This document shows, piece after piece, positions 24,267-32,781 of a stretch of 42,583 bases of DNA. The translations under genes were made by a program, and so were the position numbers. How positions within the stretch are numbered: the first letter of the stretch is position 1; every line of letters begins with the position of its first letter. Under the pieces are notes generated by a model that saw nothing but the letters and a program-made list of their open reading frames with translations, was not told the origin of the DNA and did no database searches. The DNA comes from Aphanocapsa lilacina HA4352-LM1 (GTDB lineage: Bacteria > Cyanobacteriota > Cyanobacteriia > Gloeobacterales > Gloeobacteraceae): assembly GCA_019359725.1 (NCBI GenBank), contig JAHHGR010000040.1, positions 1 through 42,583 on the forward strand. The letters run 5' to 3'.

Positions 24267-25637
24267 TTATGGTTGCGAAGTCGTCGGTACCGCCACCCTC
24301 GGGACGCGGAAGAACAGAAAGTACACCCCCAGGCCCAGACCCATGAAGCCGAGGGCGAACCAGGATTGGGGAGTGGTAAAGAGCGAATTGACGATCAGAA
24401 ACCCGGAGGCGGCGAGAAACACCAGCGGCACCAGCGGGTAGGGCCGGACTTTGTAGGGACGGGGCAGATCCGGCGCCTGGGCGCGCAGGATCATCAGTCC
24501 GACCACGGCCAGGGCGTAGAACATCCAGGCGGCAAAGCCGAAGTAATCGACCAGGGTGCCGAAGTCGCCGGGCAAAACCAGCATCGATGCCCACGCTCCC
24601 TGGGCCACCAGCGCCGCGGCGGGCACCGCCCGCGGACTCACATAGCCAAAAAAGCGCGGAAACTGGCCATCGCGGGCCGCCGCGTAAAAGACGCGCGCCC
24701 CGGTGATAAGCGAGCCGTTGGTGCTGCCAAAAGTCGAAATCGCCACGGCAATGGGCACCAGGACGCCGCCAATCGGACCAATCACCTGCACCGCCAGATG
24801 GGTGGCGACGGCCCGGGAGCCCGCCATCTGGGCGGGGGTGAGCACCGCGAGGTAGGCGATGTTGGCGAGCACGTAGACCGCCATCACCCCCAGGGTGCCG
24901 AAGACGATGGCCCGGGGCAGGTTGCGCTCGGGCTCGCGCAGTTCTTCGCTCACATAGTTGAGGTTGTTCCAGCCGTCGTAGGCCCACAGGCAGGTGATCA
25001 TCGCGAGGCCAAAGGCGCTGGGGGCGGCGATCGATCCGGCAAACGGGTCGGCAAAGTGGGCGCTGCCGCCCTGGAGGAGGGCCACCAGGCCCATGGCGAT
25101 GATCCCGGCCAGGGCCAGCAATTTCAGCGCCGTGAAGACCACCTGTACCACCGCTCCCTGGCGCACCCCCAGGCAGTTGACCGCCGTGAGCAGCAAGATC
25201 GTGGCGACGGCGATCGCCTTGATGCGCCAGTCGCCGTCCACGCCCGACCCGCGCGGGTCGAGCCCAAAGAGGACGCTGCCCAGGTAGCTTGCAAAGACGA
25301 TGCTGATAATCGCCTGGGAGCCGGTCTTCATCACAAAAAACTGGGTCCAGGTGAACATGAAGCCCAAAGGCCGGCCGAGGGTGCGGCTCAAGTAGGCGTA
25401 CTCGCCCCCGGCCACCGGCAAGGCCGCCCCCAGTTCGGCGTAGCACAGCGCCCCCGCCAGCGACAGCAGGCCCCCCACCACCCAGACGGTCAGCGCCATC
25501 CCCACCGAGCCCACCTGCTCGACCACCCGGCCGGGACTGGCGAAGATGCCGGAGCCAATCGTGATGCCGACGATGAGCGCCGCGCCGTCTATCAATCCCA
25601 ACGAACGGCGCAGACCCCCCCCGGACGTCGAAGCCAT
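24267..25637 (-). CDS. APC-family amino acid permease
   Basis: 456 residues with about 12 hydrophobic segments. The first helix carries the APC signature GITIGSGIFASPG (about 22-34), with a conserved helix 3-region segment GEYAYLSRTLGRPLGF and CLWAYDGWNNLNYVSEE in the middle, all typical of LAT-like amino acid exchangers. The substrate cannot be told. It acts in the cytoplasmic membrane. I chose the ATG at 25637 (MASTSGGGLRRSLGL); the frame open upstream overlaps the GNAT gene. The GNAT gene ends 46 bases upstream on the same strand, a likely operon partner. The AlaS-like gene follows 128 bases downstream. Confidence 0.92.
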   Translation of the reverse strand: MASTSGGGLRRSLGLIDGAALIVGITIGSGIFASPGRVVEQVGSVGMALTVWVVGGLLSLAGALCYAELGAALPVAGGEYAYLSRTLGRPLGFMFTWTQFFVMKTGSQAIISIVFASYLGSVLFGLDPRGSGVDGDWRIKAIAVATILLLTAVNCLGVRQGAVVQVVFTALKLLALAGIIAMGLVALLQGGSAHFADPFAGSIAAPSAFGLAMITCLWAYDGWNNLNYVSEELREPERNLPRAIVFGTLGVMAVYVLANIAYLAVLTPAQMAGSRAVATHLAVQVIGPIGGVLVPIAVAISTFGSTNGSLITGARVFYAAARDGQFPRFFGYVSPRAVPAAALVAQGAWASMLVLPGDFGTLVDYFGFAAWMFYALAVVGLMILRAQAPDLPRPYKVRPYPLVPLVFLAASGFLIVNSLFTTPQSWFALGFMGLGLGVYFLFFRVPRVAVPTTSQP

Positions 25638-25683
25638 GGACTGTTCCCAAAAAATTGTGCTCAGTATAGCGGATAGCGCAGGT

Positions 25684-26160
25684 CTAATCCGGATACCAGA
25701 ACATGCCCTTGATGCCCTCGGGGTCGGGAATGAAGCCGAGGCGGCGGTAAAAATCGACCACGTGCGGGTCGGCAAACAGGGTGATGTTGCTGATGTCGGC
25801 GGCGCGCAACTCGGCGACGATCCGGTCCATCATCGCCCGACCGAGGCCCTTGCCTTGAAATTCCGGGTGGATCACGACATCCCAGATCGTGGCGTTGAAG
25901 GCGTGGTCGGAGGTGGCGCGGGCGAAACCTACCAGTTGCTTGAAGTCCCCGCGCTGCTCGTACATCGAGATGACGCAAAAGCTGTGGTCGATCGCCTTTT
26001 TGACCTTGCGCAGGGGGCGACGCGACCAGCCGACCGCGTCGCACAGCTCTTCGAGAGCGTAGAGGTCGATGTCGCGGTCTGTCGAGAAGAATACGTTGCT
26101 GTGGACCTCCCCGCCGCTGGCGGAGTCGGAACCGGTGAACAGGCGCTTCCAGAAGCTCAT
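25684..26160 (-). CDS. GNAT acetyltransferase, Ycf52/plastid-NSI-like
   Basis: 158 residues with a GNAT fold. The acetyl-CoA pyrophosphate loop is seen as [19 protein letters not shown] (residues about 95-113, Q-x-x-G-x-G). The N-terminal part ([31 protein letters not shown]) and the ending [25 protein letters not shown] are those of the cyanobacterial and algal Ycf52 group, related to plant plastid acetyltransferases. Targets here are unknown; protein or small-molecule acetylation is possible. It starts at ATG 26160. The APC transporter lies 46 bases downstream on the same strand. Confidence 0.88.
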   Translation of the reverse strand: MSFWKRLFTGSDSASGGEVHSNVFFSTDRDIDLYALEELCDAVGWSRRPLRKVKKAIDHSFCVISMYEQRGDFKQLVGFARATSDHAFNATIWDVVIHPEFQGKGLGRAMMDRIVAELRAADISNITLFADPHVVDFYRRLGFIPDPEGIKGMFWYPD

Positions 26161-26246
26161 CGAGTAACGCGCAGGTGGAGGAGGAGACAGCTATTCCATT
26201 AAAGCCATAGTCCCACGGTTTTGCCGTTAGTTTCGGAGCGCGCCCA

Positions 26247-27401
26247 TCAGGAGGAACGGCTTGCCTGGGAGCGCCGCCAGGCTTCCCAGCCGGTATAGGC
26301 CAGCAGCAAGGTGGCGAGCACCGTGTAGGTCCCCCCGGCGGGCATGCCGGAGATGGCCAGGGCGATACTGCCCGCCCACAAAGTGAGCGCGTAGATGACT
26401 ATGACCACCGAGCGGTGCGATAGACCCGCTTTGAGCAATCGGTGGTGCAGGTGGCGCTTGTCGGGCTTGAAGGGCGAATCGCCCGTGCGCAGACGCTGGA
26501 GGATCACCGAGGCGGTGTCGAAGATGGGCACCGCCAGGATGCAAAAAGGAATAAAAAGCGCCACCGTCGTCACCGACTTGACCACGCCGATCACCGAGAG
26601 GCCCCCCAGCAGGAAGCCCAGAAAATAGGCGCCCCCGTCCCCCATGAAAATTTGGGCCGGGTTGAAGTTGTAGCGCAAAAAGCCCAGGGCTCCCCCGGCC
26701 ACCGCCGCCGAAATCAGGGCCGCCTGCCACTGGCCGGTGAAGACCGTGACGCTGAAGGTGACCACCGCGGCGATGCCGCAGACCCCGGCGGCGAGGCCAT
26801 CGAGGCCGTCGATAAAGTTGATGGCGTTGACCACCCCCACCAACCAGAGGATCGTGATGGGCAGGCTCAGCCACCAGACGAGCTTGACGACGCCCACCCC
26901 CGGCAGCGACAGAACGTCCACATCGACGCCGACGCTCCACGCTCCGGTGGCGATGCCCACCTGCACCAGCAGCCGCAGCCAGGCGGGTTGGCTGCGAAAG
27001 TCGTCGGAAAGCCCGAGAAAGAAGAACAGGACCGCTCCAATCGTGACGCCCCAGATTTCGTACTCTTTTTGGGGCGGCAGGAAGCCGAAACTGCCCAACC
27101 CCCAGACCAGCAACAGGGCAAAAGTAATCCCCAGAAAGATCGAGACGCCTCCGAGGCGCACCATCTCGCGGGTATGCACCTTGCGCTCGTCGGGCCGATC
27201 GACGCCCCAACCCTGGCGCAGGCCCACCGTGCGCACCAGCGGGGTGATGGCCAGCACCGCAACGGTGGCCACCACGAAGGCAATGGCGCAGCTGAGCAGG
27301 TCGCCCGAGATGCCCGGCTGAACCGCCCCGGCACCCCACGCTGCGGGCGTTGCCCCCAACCATCCGCACGCCACCGCCACCAGAGCTATAAGGAAGGGCA
27401 T
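26247..27401 (-). CDS. WecA/TagO-type polyprenyl-phosphate glycosyl-1-phosphate transferase
   Basis: 384 residues with about 10-11 membrane helices. Family motifs: the first-loop Asp-rich LGLSDDFR, NFIDGLDGLAAG, FMGDGGAYFLGF (catalytic Asp region) and HLHHRLL. The RKVHTREMVRLGG segment is the conserved cytoplasmic loop seen in this family. It transfers a sugar-1-phosphate from a UDP-sugar to a polyprenyl phosphate, starting an envelope polysaccharide. I chose the ATG at 27401, where a hydrophobic N-terminus begins (MPFLIALVAVACGWLG); the open frame further upstream runs into the divergent gene. The divergent intergenic region of 148 bases should hold both promoters. Confidence 0.9.
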   Translation of the reverse strand: MPFLIALVAVACGWLGATPAAWGAGAVQPGISGDLLSCAIAFVVATVAVLAITPLVRTVGLRQGWGVDRPDERKVHTREMVRLGGVSIFLGITFALLLVWGLGSFGFLPPQKEYEIWGVTIGAVLFFFLGLSDDFRSQPAWLRLLVQVGIATGAWSVGVDVDVLSLPGVGVVKLVWWLSLPITILWLVGVVNAINFIDGLDGLAAGVCGIAAVVTFSVTVFTGQWQAALISAAVAGGALGFLRYNFNPAQIFMGDGGAYFLGFLLGGLSVIGVVKSVTTVALFIPFCILAVPIFDTASVILQRLRTGDSPFKPDKRHLHHRLLKAGLSHRSVVIVIYALTLWAGSIALAISGMPAGGTYTVLATLLLAYTGWEAWRRSQASRSS

Positions 27402-27549
27402 CCACCCGCACAAGACGCAGCCACTTGAGTTTATCGCCTGTTGAGTCCGGCGGGCACCCTGGGAAGCAGGGAGTTGGCCGAATTCGTTCAACTTTTGTCC
27501 GAGCGCTGTAGTATGGTGCCGAAACCTGCCCCTACCAGTCTTTGAAACC

Positions 27550-28653
27550 ATGAAAAGAAGAGAATTTGCCGCTGGAGCGGCGCTGCTCACCCTATTGGGA
27601 GCCTGCGGCAGCTCAGACAAAGTGTATATAGGCGTTGCGGGTCCGCTCTCGGGTCCCCAGACGGTCCAGGGAGAATACATCCTCAAGGCGGTCGAACTGG
27701 CGGTCGAACAGGTCAACGCCAAAGGGGGCGTCAAGGGCAAGCAGATCGAAGTCGTCACCGGCGACGATCAGGCCAAACCCCTGGACGCCACCAGCGTGGC
27801 GCGCAAGCTCGCTTCGACCGAAGGGGTGATGGGAGTGGTCGGCCACTTCAATTCCGGCTGTTCGATTCCGGCCTCCTCGATCTACAACCAGGGCAACCTG
27901 GTGATGATTACCCCCGGCAGCACCAATCCCGCCCTCACCGAAAACGGCCTCAAGAACGTCTACCGCATCGTCGGCCGCGACGATCAGCAGGGGGCGGTCG
28001 ACGGCAATTTTGCGCTTCAATCCCTCCAGGCCCAGCGCGTCGCCATCCTGCACGACAAGACCCCCTACGGCCAGGGGCTCGCTTCTTTTTTCCGCGAGAC
28101 GGTCGAAAGGGGCGGGGCGGAGGTGACCTTCTTCGAGGGGATCACCCAGGGGGACCGCGATTTTCGGGCGGTGCTCACACGCATCAAGGGCATCGACCCC
28201 GACACGATCTTCTACGGCGGGGTGTTCGTCGAGGCGGGCCTGGTGGTGAGCCAGGCGCGCGAACTGGGCATCAAGTCGCGCTTTATCAGCGGCGACGGCA
28301 CCAAGGAGCAGAGCTTCATCGACATCGTCGGCAAGAACGCGGGCGACATCTACATCAGCGGTCCGGCCCTGGTCAACAACGCCGCCTTCGTGGACGCCTA
28401 CATGGACAAGTACAACAACGAAGAGCCCGGTCCCTTCTCGCCCTACGCCTACGATGCGGCGCGCATCTTGATCGCCGCCATGGAAAGCGCTCCCGAGTTG
28501 ACCCGCGAAGCGGTAGCTGCAGAGGTGCGCAAGCTCAAGAATTTCGCGGGTCTAGCCGGTTCCATCACCTTCGACGCCAAGGGCGACCGCGACAAAGCCC
28601 CCTTCGACATCTTCGTGATCAAAGACGGCGAGTTCATCCCGTACAAGGCGTAG
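27550..28653 (+). CDS. Branched-chain amino acid-type ABC substrate-binding lipoprotein
   Basis: 367 residues. A lipobox LLGAC (Cys18) ends the signal. The periplasmic binding protein type I fold is seen in VYIGVAGPLSGPQ, GKQIEVVTGDDQAKP, VVGHFNSGCSIPA and VAILHDKTPYGQGLA. This is the LivJ/LivK class; the ligand may be a branched-chain or other amino acid. No permease or ATPase gene lies within this window, so the partner transporter must be elsewhere. The ATG at 27550 is the natural start. It is divergent from the WecA/TagO-type gene. A 52-residue membrane protein gene follows by 10 bases. Confidence 0.92.
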   Translation: MKRREFAAGAALLTLLGACGSSDKVYIGVAGPLSGPQTVQGEYILKAVELAVEQVNAKGGVKGKQIEVVTGDDQAKPLDATSVARKLASTEGVMGVVGHFNSGCSIPASSIYNQGNLVMITPGSTNPALTENGLKNVYRIVGRDDQQGAVDGNFALQSLQAQRVAILHDKTPYGQGLASFFRETVERGGAEVTFFEGITQGDRDFRAVLTRIKGIDPDTIFYGGVFVEAGLVVSQARELGIKSRFISGDGTKEQSFIDIVGKNAGDIYISGPALVNNAAFVDAYMDKYNNEEPGPFSPYAYDAARILIAAMESAPELTREAVAAEVRKLKNFAGLAGSITFDAKGDRDKAPFDIFVIKDGEFIPYKA

Positions 28654-28663
28654 TCTGGATCCC

Positions 28664-28822
28664 ATGGACCGCCCCAAACTCGTTGCCATCGTCACCGGTG
28701 CTCTGGCTCTGGCCCTGGGTATCGGTTATCTCGTGCTGGTGCAGTTATTAGACTTTCGCACCTTCGAACCGGCACCCACCGAAGAGACACCGCCCGCCCG
28801 CAGCAGACCTTCGACCCCTTAG
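28664..28822 (+). CDS. 52-residue single-pass membrane protein
   Basis: ATG 28664 to TAG 28822. It starts MDRPKLVAIVTGAL, continues with a hydrophobic helix (ALALALGIGYLVLVQLL), and ends in a short Pro/Glu/Arg-rich tail after FRTFEPAP. The pattern of a basic start, one helix, LLDFR and a Pro-rich tail resembles a small protein I recall as common in cyanobacteria. Function is unknown. It lies 10 bases after the substrate-binding protein gene and 33 before the SDR gene, suggesting cotranscription. Confidence 0.65.
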   Translation: MDRPKLVAIVTGALALALGIGYLVLVQLLDFRTFEPAPTEETPPARSRPSTP

Positions 28823-28855
28823 CCTGGAAACGTCGCGTTTGCACAGGGACTTGCC

Positions 28856-29707
28856 ATGGGGCTTTTATCGGGAAGGGTGGCGGTGGTGACGGGGGCCAGC
28901 CGGGGAGCGGGGCGGGGCATCGCCCTGGCTTTGGGCGATGCGGGGGCGACAGTCTACGTCACCGGCCGCACGGTGCGCGGTGGGCCGCCGCCCGCCCACG
29001 GTGCTCCCGGCACGATCGAAGATACGGCCGAAGGGGTGACGGCGCGGGGCGGCCGGGGCGTTGCCGTGCGCTGCGATCACACCGACGACGCCCAGAGTGC
29101 GTCCCTCTTCGAGCAGGTCGCCCGGGAGCAGGGCCGCCTGGATCTGCTGGTCAACAACGCCTGGGGCGGCAACGAGGGATCCATTGCCCAGGTGCCCTTT
29201 TGGGAGGAGCCGCTCGCCAACTGGGAGCACATGTTCACCGCCGGGGTGCGCGCCCATCTGGCCGCCAGCCGCTTCGCGGTGCCTGTGATGCTGAAGGCGG
29301 GTCGCGGACTGATCGTCTGCACGAGTTTTAGCGACGCAGGCCGCTTTATCGGCAATCTGTACTACGACCTGGCCAAAGCGAGCATCAATCGCCTGGCCTT
29401 TGCCCTGACCTGCCAGTTGCGCCCCTACGGCATCGCCGCGGTGGCCCTCTCGCCCGGCTTCATGCGCACCGAACTGGTGATGATGCATCCGGATCCGCAG
29501 GCAGGCGAACCGGGGGAATCGACCGAGTACATCGGCCGGGCGGTGGTGGCCCTCGCCGCCGACCCGGACATCCTGCAGCACAGTGGCCGGGTCCTGGTGG
29601 TGGGTGAACTGGCGCGCCGTTACGGCTTTTATGACATCGACGGCAGCCAGCCGCCGCCTTTTCGCCTGCAGGGCGAGGCCCATCCGCTGCCGCCGGACGG
29701 GCATTAA
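28856..29707 (+). CDS. Short-chain dehydrogenase/reductase (SDR)
   Basis: 283 residues with the classical SDR plan: NAD(P)-binding TGASRGAGRG (about 13-22), an Arg-containing TGRTVRGG after strand 2 that favours NADPH, NNAWGG for the NNAG position near residue 101, and the active-site YYDLAKAS (Tyr and Lys) near residue 172 with a Ser in CTSFSDAG. The order resembles the DHRS1-like group. The substrate is unknown. The ATG at 28856 has AGGGACTTGCC just upstream. It is 33 bases after the small membrane protein gene. Confidence 0.88.
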   Translation: MGLLSGRVAVVTGASRGAGRGIALALGDAGATVYVTGRTVRGGPPPAHGAPGTIEDTAEGVTARGGRGVAVRCDHTDDAQSASLFEQVAREQGRLDLLVNNAWGGNEGSIAQVPFWEEPLANWEHMFTAGVRAHLAASRFAVPVMLKAGRGLIVCTSFSDAGRFIGNLYYDLAKASINRLAFALTCQLRPYGIAAVALSPGFMRTELVMMHPDPQAGEPGESTEYIGRAVVALAADPDILQHSGRVLVVGELARRYGFYDIDGSQPPPFRLQGEAHPLPPDGH

Positions 29708-29803
29708 ACCCGGAGTGCACAGATAAGCCGGGCTATCATGAACAGTAGGCCGCTGTGTTCGAGCCAGGATTTTTGTTGCTCCGCCAGCCAGGAAAACCGC
29801 GCG

Positions 29804-31177
29804 ATGAGCACTATAGTCACTTCGATTTTTGAGTTGTTTAAAGTCGGCCCAGGGCCGTCGAGTTCCCATACGATCGGGCCGATGAAGGCGGCGTTCGATT
29901 TTTTGATTCGCATCAATGCCCTCGACGACGCTCAGGTGCTCACAGCCTCAGCGGTCGAAGTGTTTTTATTCGGCTCGCTCAGTGCTACCGGCAAAGGTCA
30001 TGGCACGGACCGGGCGGTGATTGCAGGGCTTTTGGGCTGGACGCCGGAGGGGTGTGACCCGGTTGCTTTTGCAGCGCTGCTCGCCGATGAAAACGAACGC
30101 TACAGTGTTGCCGTTCACGATCGGCGCATCCCGATTACCGCTGCCCATATTCACTTTGTCAAAGGCCAACACGACTTTCCCTTCAGTAACACGATGCTGC
30201 TGCGGCTGATGGGCGATGATTCGATCATTTTTGAGCAGGAATACTACTCGGTTGGCGGTGGTTTTATCCAGCGCAAAGGCGAAGAGCTGCAAAGCGGCGC
30301 CCTTTCCATCGAGCCACCGTACCCCTACGGGACGATGAAGGAACTCAAAGCGCAGATGAGTGCCCACAGCCTCGGGCTCGACGAGGTAATCCTCGCCAAC
30401 GAAATGGTGATCACCGGCCTGGGCCGCAAGCAAATCTACCGGCGCATCGACGACATTTTTGACTTTATGCACCGGGCGGTGCGCCGGGGCCTCAAAAGCG
30501 AAGGCACCCTGCCGGGGCCGATTCGTCTGGAGCGCAAAGCCCCCGGACTTTACCAGACCGCCCGCGCCCTGCGGGGCAACCCGGATAGCTTTCTGGTCTT
30601 TCTCAACGCCTACAGCCTCGCTGCCTCCGAAGAAAATGCCGCCGGCCGCATCGTGGTCACCGCCCCCACCTCGGGCGCTTCGGGGGTGATTCCCGGTGTG
30701 AGCTATCTGCTCAAGAAGCACTACCGCTACGACAAGCAGAAGCTGCGCTCGGGCCTACTTGCCGCTGCCGCCGTCGGGTTTCTGGTCAAGCACAACGCCA
30801 GCATCTCGGGGGCGGAGATGGGCTGCATGGGCGAAGTCGGCACCGCCGCGGCGATGGGGGCGGCGATGCTCGCCCACTGCGCCGGCCACCCGATCGAAGT
30901 GGTGGAGGCCGCCGCCGAGATTGCCATCGAGCACCACCTGGGGATGACCTGCGACCCCATAGGCGGTTACGTGCAGATTCCCTGCATCGAGCGCAACGCC
31001 ATGGGGGCGGTCAAGGCTTATAACGCCTATTTGCTTGCCTCGGCGGGAAGCTCCGGCAAACAAAAAATTTCTCTAGACAACGTCATCCGGGTGATGCGCG
31101 CCACCGGCCTCGACATGTCCAAAAAATACAAAGAGACCTCCGAGGCGGGCCTTGCCCTCAGCAGTACCGAGTGCTGA
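29804..31177 (+). CDS. sdaA: L-serine ammonia-lyase (L-serine dehydratase), Fe-S type
   Basis: 457 residues, single-chain type. It converts L-serine to pyruvate and ammonia using a [4Fe-4S] cluster. The N-terminal beta domain starts SIFELFKVGPGPSSSHTIGP. The C-terminal alpha domain carries TSGASGVIPG, then GCMGEVGTAAAMGAA (first cluster Cys) and MTCDPIGGYVQIPC (two cluster Cys spaced 11 apart, as in the family). The ATG at 29804 (MSTIVTSIFELF) matches family starts and has AGGA about 10 bases upstream; an earlier ATG at 29738 is unlikely. A gamma-glutamyltransferase gene follows by 33 bases, possibly with its own promoter. Confidence 0.95.
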   Translation: MSTIVTSIFELFKVGPGPSSSHTIGPMKAAFDFLIRINALDDAQVLTASAVEVFLFGSLSATGKGHGTDRAVIAGLLGWTPEGCDPVAFAALLADENERYSVAVHDRRIPITAAHIHFVKGQHDFPFSNTMLLRLMGDDSIIFEQEYYSVGGGFIQRKGEELQSGALSIEPPYPYGTMKELKAQMSAHSLGLDEVILANEMVITGLGRKQIYRRIDDIFDFMHRAVRRGLKSEGTLPGPIRLERKAPGLYQTARALRGNPDSFLVFLNAYSLAASEENAAGRIVVTAPTSGASGVIPGVSYLLKKHYRYDKQKLRSGLLAAAAVGFLVKHNASISGAEMGCMGEVGTAAAMGAAMLAHCAGHPIEVVEAAAEIAIEHHLGMTCDPIGGYVQIPCIERNAMGAVKAYNAYLLASAGSSGKQKISLDNVIRVMRATGLDMSKKYKETSEAGLALSSTEC

Positions 31178-31194
31178 AACGAAGCGCCCTCTGC

Positions 31195-31200
31195 TATACT
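31195..31200 (+). promoter_or_regulatory. Candidate extended -10 promoter before the gamma-glutamyltransferase gene
   Basis: TATACT at 31195-31200 is preceded by TGC, giving an extended -10. No good -35 is present. A start site near 31207 would leave the TTG at 31211 with almost no leader. Confidence 0.35.
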
Positions 31201-31210
31201 GCGCCAACGT

Positions 31211-32740
31211 TTGGGGGCTAGGACGACGCTGAGTACGACCCGCGGGGTGATTGCCACCGGACACGCCGAGACGGCGGCGGCTGGAGTCGAAATTTTGCGT
31301 CGGGGCGGCAACGCCTTCGACGCGGCGGTGGCGGGGCTATGCGCTTCGTTTGTGGCCGAGGCGACGCTCACCTCCGCCGGGGGCAGCGGATTTCTGCTCG
31401 CCCATACGGCCTCGGGCGCGGATATTCTGTTTGATTTTTTCTCCCAGACACCTTTGCGCCGCCGAGCGGCCCGCGAGGTGCACTTCTATCCGGTCTCGGT
31501 CAATTTTGGCGACGCGGCGCAGGAATTTCACATCGGCCCGGGCTCGATGGCCGTCCCCGGCAACGTGGCAGGCCTGTTCCACGTCCACCGCCGCCTCGGC
31601 CGCTTGCCGATGGCGGTTGTCGCCGCCCCGGCCGTCGCCCTGGCCAGAAACGGCCTGCTGATCACCGATTTTCAGAGCTTTTGCCAGTCGGTGCTGGAGC
31701 CGATTTTGCTGGCCACGCCTGAGGCACGACAAATTTTTGCCCCGGCGGGCCGCCTGCTCGCGCCGGGGGAGCACCTGTCGATGCCCGAATTCGCCGACAC
31801 CCTCGAATGGCTGGTGGCGGAAGGGCCGGCAGTGTTCTACGAGGGCGAAATCGCCCGGCGTCTGGTGGCCGACTCGGAGCGGTTGGGCGGCCACCTCACC
31901 GCCCGGGATTTGCGCGCATACCGCGTCATCGAGCGGGTACCCTTAGGTTGCCGCTACCGGGGCTTCCGGGTACTCACCAACCCCGAACCGAGCGCCGGGG
32001 GGACGCTGATTGCCTTTGCTCTGCGCCTGCTTGAAGGGGTGGAAGTTTCCCGATTGCCCTACACCTCGCCTGAGCACCTCGACCTGCTTGCAAGTGTGAT
32101 GCGTCTGACCGACGAGGCGCGCCGCTGCGACCTTGCCGCCGGCAGCGAAGCGCTTCTGGCTGAAGGGACGCTCGCGCGCTACGGCCGCCGCCTTGCTAAG
32201 CCCTGGGGCAGCACCACCCACCTGAGCGTCCTGGATGAAGACGGCAACGCCGCGAGCGTCACTTCCACCAACGGCGAGGGTTCCGCCTACGTCATCCCCG
32301 GCACGGGCATCATGGTCAACAACATGCTGGGCGAGGACGACCTGCACCCGCAGGGCTTCGAGAGTTGGATCGAAAATCGGCGCATCGCCTCGATGATGGC
32401 GCCCTCGCTGTTGCTTGCGGATGGCTCGCCCTGGGTGGTGCTCGGTTCCGGCGGCTCCAAGCGCATTCGCACGGCACTGTTGCAGGTGATTTCGAATCTG
32501 GTGGATTATCGGATGCCCCTCTCGCAGGCCGTGGCGAGCCCCCGCCTGCACTGGGAGAACCACGTGCTGCACCTGGAGCCGGGTCTGCCCGCCCCGGACC
32601 GCAGCCTCCACGACGCGGTGATCCGCTGGCGCGAGCAGAACTTTTTCTTTGGCGGCGTCCATGCCGTCGCCTGCGACGCGCTCGGAAACCTGACCGGCAG
32701 CGGCGACAGCAGACGCAACGGCGCGGCGCGCTTTAGCTGA
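31211..32740 (+). CDS. Gamma-glutamyltransferase family protein
   Basis: 509 residues of the Ntn-hydrolase GGT fold. The N-terminal part has the family pattern RGVIATGHAETAAAGVEILRRGGNAFDAAVA. The catalytic Thr lies at the start of the small subunit in GSTTHLSVLDEDGNA, followed by the GTGIMVNNMLGE and GSGGSKRIRTALLQV substrate-loop blocks. There is no signal peptide, unlike the secreted enzyme, so a cytosolic role is likely. The glutathione or gamma-glutamyl substrate is unproven. The frame opens at TTG 31211; GTG 31247 is an alternative start. A -10 element just upstream would make the TTG nearly leaderless. It is 33 bases after sdaA. Confidence 0.88.
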   Translation: MGARTTLSTTRGVIATGHAETAAAGVEILRRGGNAFDAAVAGLCASFVAEATLTSAGGSGFLLAHTASGADILFDFFSQTPLRRRAAREVHFYPVSVNFGDAAQEFHIGPGSMAVPGNVAGLFHVHRRLGRLPMAVVAAPAVALARNGLLITDFQSFCQSVLEPILLATPEARQIFAPAGRLLAPGEHLSMPEFADTLEWLVAEGPAVFYEGEIARRLVADSERLGGHLTARDLRAYRVIERVPLGCRYRGFRVLTNPEPSAGGTLIAFALRLLEGVEVSRLPYTSPEHLDLLASVMRLTDEARRCDLAAGSEALLAEGTLARYGRRLAKPWGSTTHLSVLDEDGNAASVTSTNGEGSAYVIPGTGIMVNNMLGEDDLHPQGFESWIENRRIASMMAPSLLLADGSPWVVLGSGGSKRIRTALLQVISNLVDYRMPLSQAVASPRLHWENHVLHLEPGLPAPDRSLHDAVIRWREQNFFFGGVHAVACDALGNLTGSGDSRRNGAARFS

Positions 32741-32781
32741 CGATGCCCTTGTAGAGAAGAACGGTTCAAAGGACCGGTTGA

